Below the pieces are notes generated by a model. It searched no databases. It worked only from the letters and a program-made list of their open reading frames with translations, and was not told the DNA's origin. From positions 1-6,641 of the forward strand of contig CAKMOP010000198.1 of assembly GCA_927910985.1 (NCBI GenBank): a stretch of DNA of 6,641 nt, written 5' to 3'. Position numbers and translations under genes: made by a program. This document shows positions 5,940 to 6,641 of this stretch, one piece after another. Every line of letters starts with the position of its first letter. Positions within the stretch are counted from its first letter, which is position 1. The DNA comes from an uncultured Porphyromonas sp. (GTDB lineage Bacteria; Bacteroidota; Bacteroidia; Bacteroidales; Porphyromonadaceae).

Positions 5940-6641
5940 TTAGTCTACAATCTGCTCTTGGTTGAGCGAAGGCATTGGCTCGGCCTTGATCGCTACGTAG
6001 ATGGTGCACGTACCAGGCGAGATGCTGTGGTAGAAGGCTTCGGCAAAGCCCGCTTGGCGCAGGATTTCCACCATCTTCTCCCGCTGAGGCATCGCTGCGA
6101 TGGACTTAGGCAGGTAGGTGTAAGCATCCTTATCATCGGAGAAGAAGCGCCCGATGAGCGGGATGATATGCCCTGCATAGAGCTTGTAGCCCAAGCGCAG
6201 CAGGGGGTTCGTCGGCTCGGATAGCTCGGCAATGACTAATACCCCCGAAGGGCGAAGGATACGCTGCAGCTCGCACGCGGCAGCAGGGATGTCGGGGAAG
6301 TTGCGGATACCGAAGGAAATCGTCGCCGCATCAAAGCTATTGGCAGCAAAGGTCGTCGCCGTGCAGTCCTGGCGCTCGAAGTCAATACGTCCACTCAGCC
6401 CTAAGTCATTCACCTTCTCCGCACCGATACGCATCATCTCTTCGGAGATATCGATTCCCGTGACACGCTCCACCGAAGGGATGGTTTGCACCAGCGAGAT
6501 AGCGACATCCCCCGTCCCCGTAGCCACATCCAGGACGTGGTGCGGTGCGTAGGGAGCGAGGAAGCTAAGTGCCTTGCGACGCCACGAGCGGTCGAGGCCT
6601 AAAGAGATAATCTGATTGAGGCGGTCATACTGTGGGGCGAT
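5940..6641 (-). CDS. menG: Demethylmenaquinone methyltransferase MenG (UbiE/COQ5 family), N-terminus beyond window
   Basis: This enzyme C-methylates demethylmenaquinone to menaquinone with S-adenosylmethionine, the last step of the pathway. Bacteroidetes make menaquinone rather than ubiquinone, hence menG over ubiE. The frame is open from the right edge and gives 233 residues; the start is outside, with about 10-15 residues probably missing. Seen, counted from the window edge: IAPQYDRLNQIISLGLDRSW at 1-20, the SAM motif LDVATGTGD at 37-45, GIDISEEM at 62-69, SFGIRNF at 109-115, LRPSGVLVIAELSEP at 129-143, and YTYLPKSIAAMP at 175-186. These match both UbiE/COQ5 signature regions. It ends with a short polar tail after the TIYVAIK strand, stop at 5940-5942. 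It is convergent with rsmG across a hairpin. A GTG at 6527 lies inside motif I and is not the start. Confidence 0.95.
   Translation of the reverse strand: MAPQYDRLNQIISLGLDRSWRRKALSFLAPYAPHHVLDVATGTGDVAISLVQTIPSVERVTGIDISEEMMRIGAEKVNDLGLSGRIDFERQDCTATTFAANSFDAATISFGIRNFPDIPAAACELQRILRPSGVLVIAELSEPTNPLLRLGYKLYAGHIIPLIGRFFSDDKDAYTYLPKSIAAMPQREKMVEILRQAGFAEAFYHSISPGTCTIYVAIKAEPMPSLNQEQIVD

Overview
The window looks like chromosomal DNA of a GC-rich member of the Bacteroidales, most likely Porphyromonas or a close relative. The reasons are the Bacteroidales-type RsmG N-terminus, a ValRS with a KMSKT signature, a demethylmenaquinone methyltransferase, start codons without clear Shine-Dalgarno sequences, and two close matches to the Bacteroidetes -7 promoter element TAnnTTTG. 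The genus is inferred from these traits, not proven.

Left part (1-3895, all minus strand): a small three-helix membrane protein (3602-3895), valyl-tRNA synthetase valS (782-3406), and a PlsC-like lipid acyltransferase that starts 10 bp after valS and runs off the left edge. valS and the acyltransferase are probably co-transcribed, from a candidate promoter at 3502-3509.

Middle (3896-4345): a 450-bp divergent intergenic region with no convincing gene. It holds the most unusual structure here: five copies of an 8-bp core, CTATATTG, at exactly 22-bp intervals (4044-4153), with nested inverted repeats around the fourth copy. A good -7 element (4265-4272) follows and probably drives the rightward genes.

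Right part: a DUF3298-type lipoprotein (4346-5212) and rsmG (from 5221), 8 bp apart and probably one operon. rsmG is broken: a single-base -1 frameshift near 5722-5724 puts its conserved C-terminus in another frame, where it ends at 5849. A strong hairpin (5871-5916) separates rsmG from the convergent minus-strand gene menG/ubiE, which runs off the right edge.

Most genes are housekeeping (translation, rRNA modification, quinone and lipid synthesis). I found no convincing new multi-gene system. The items most worth a second look are the 22-bp repeat array and the rsmG frameshift.
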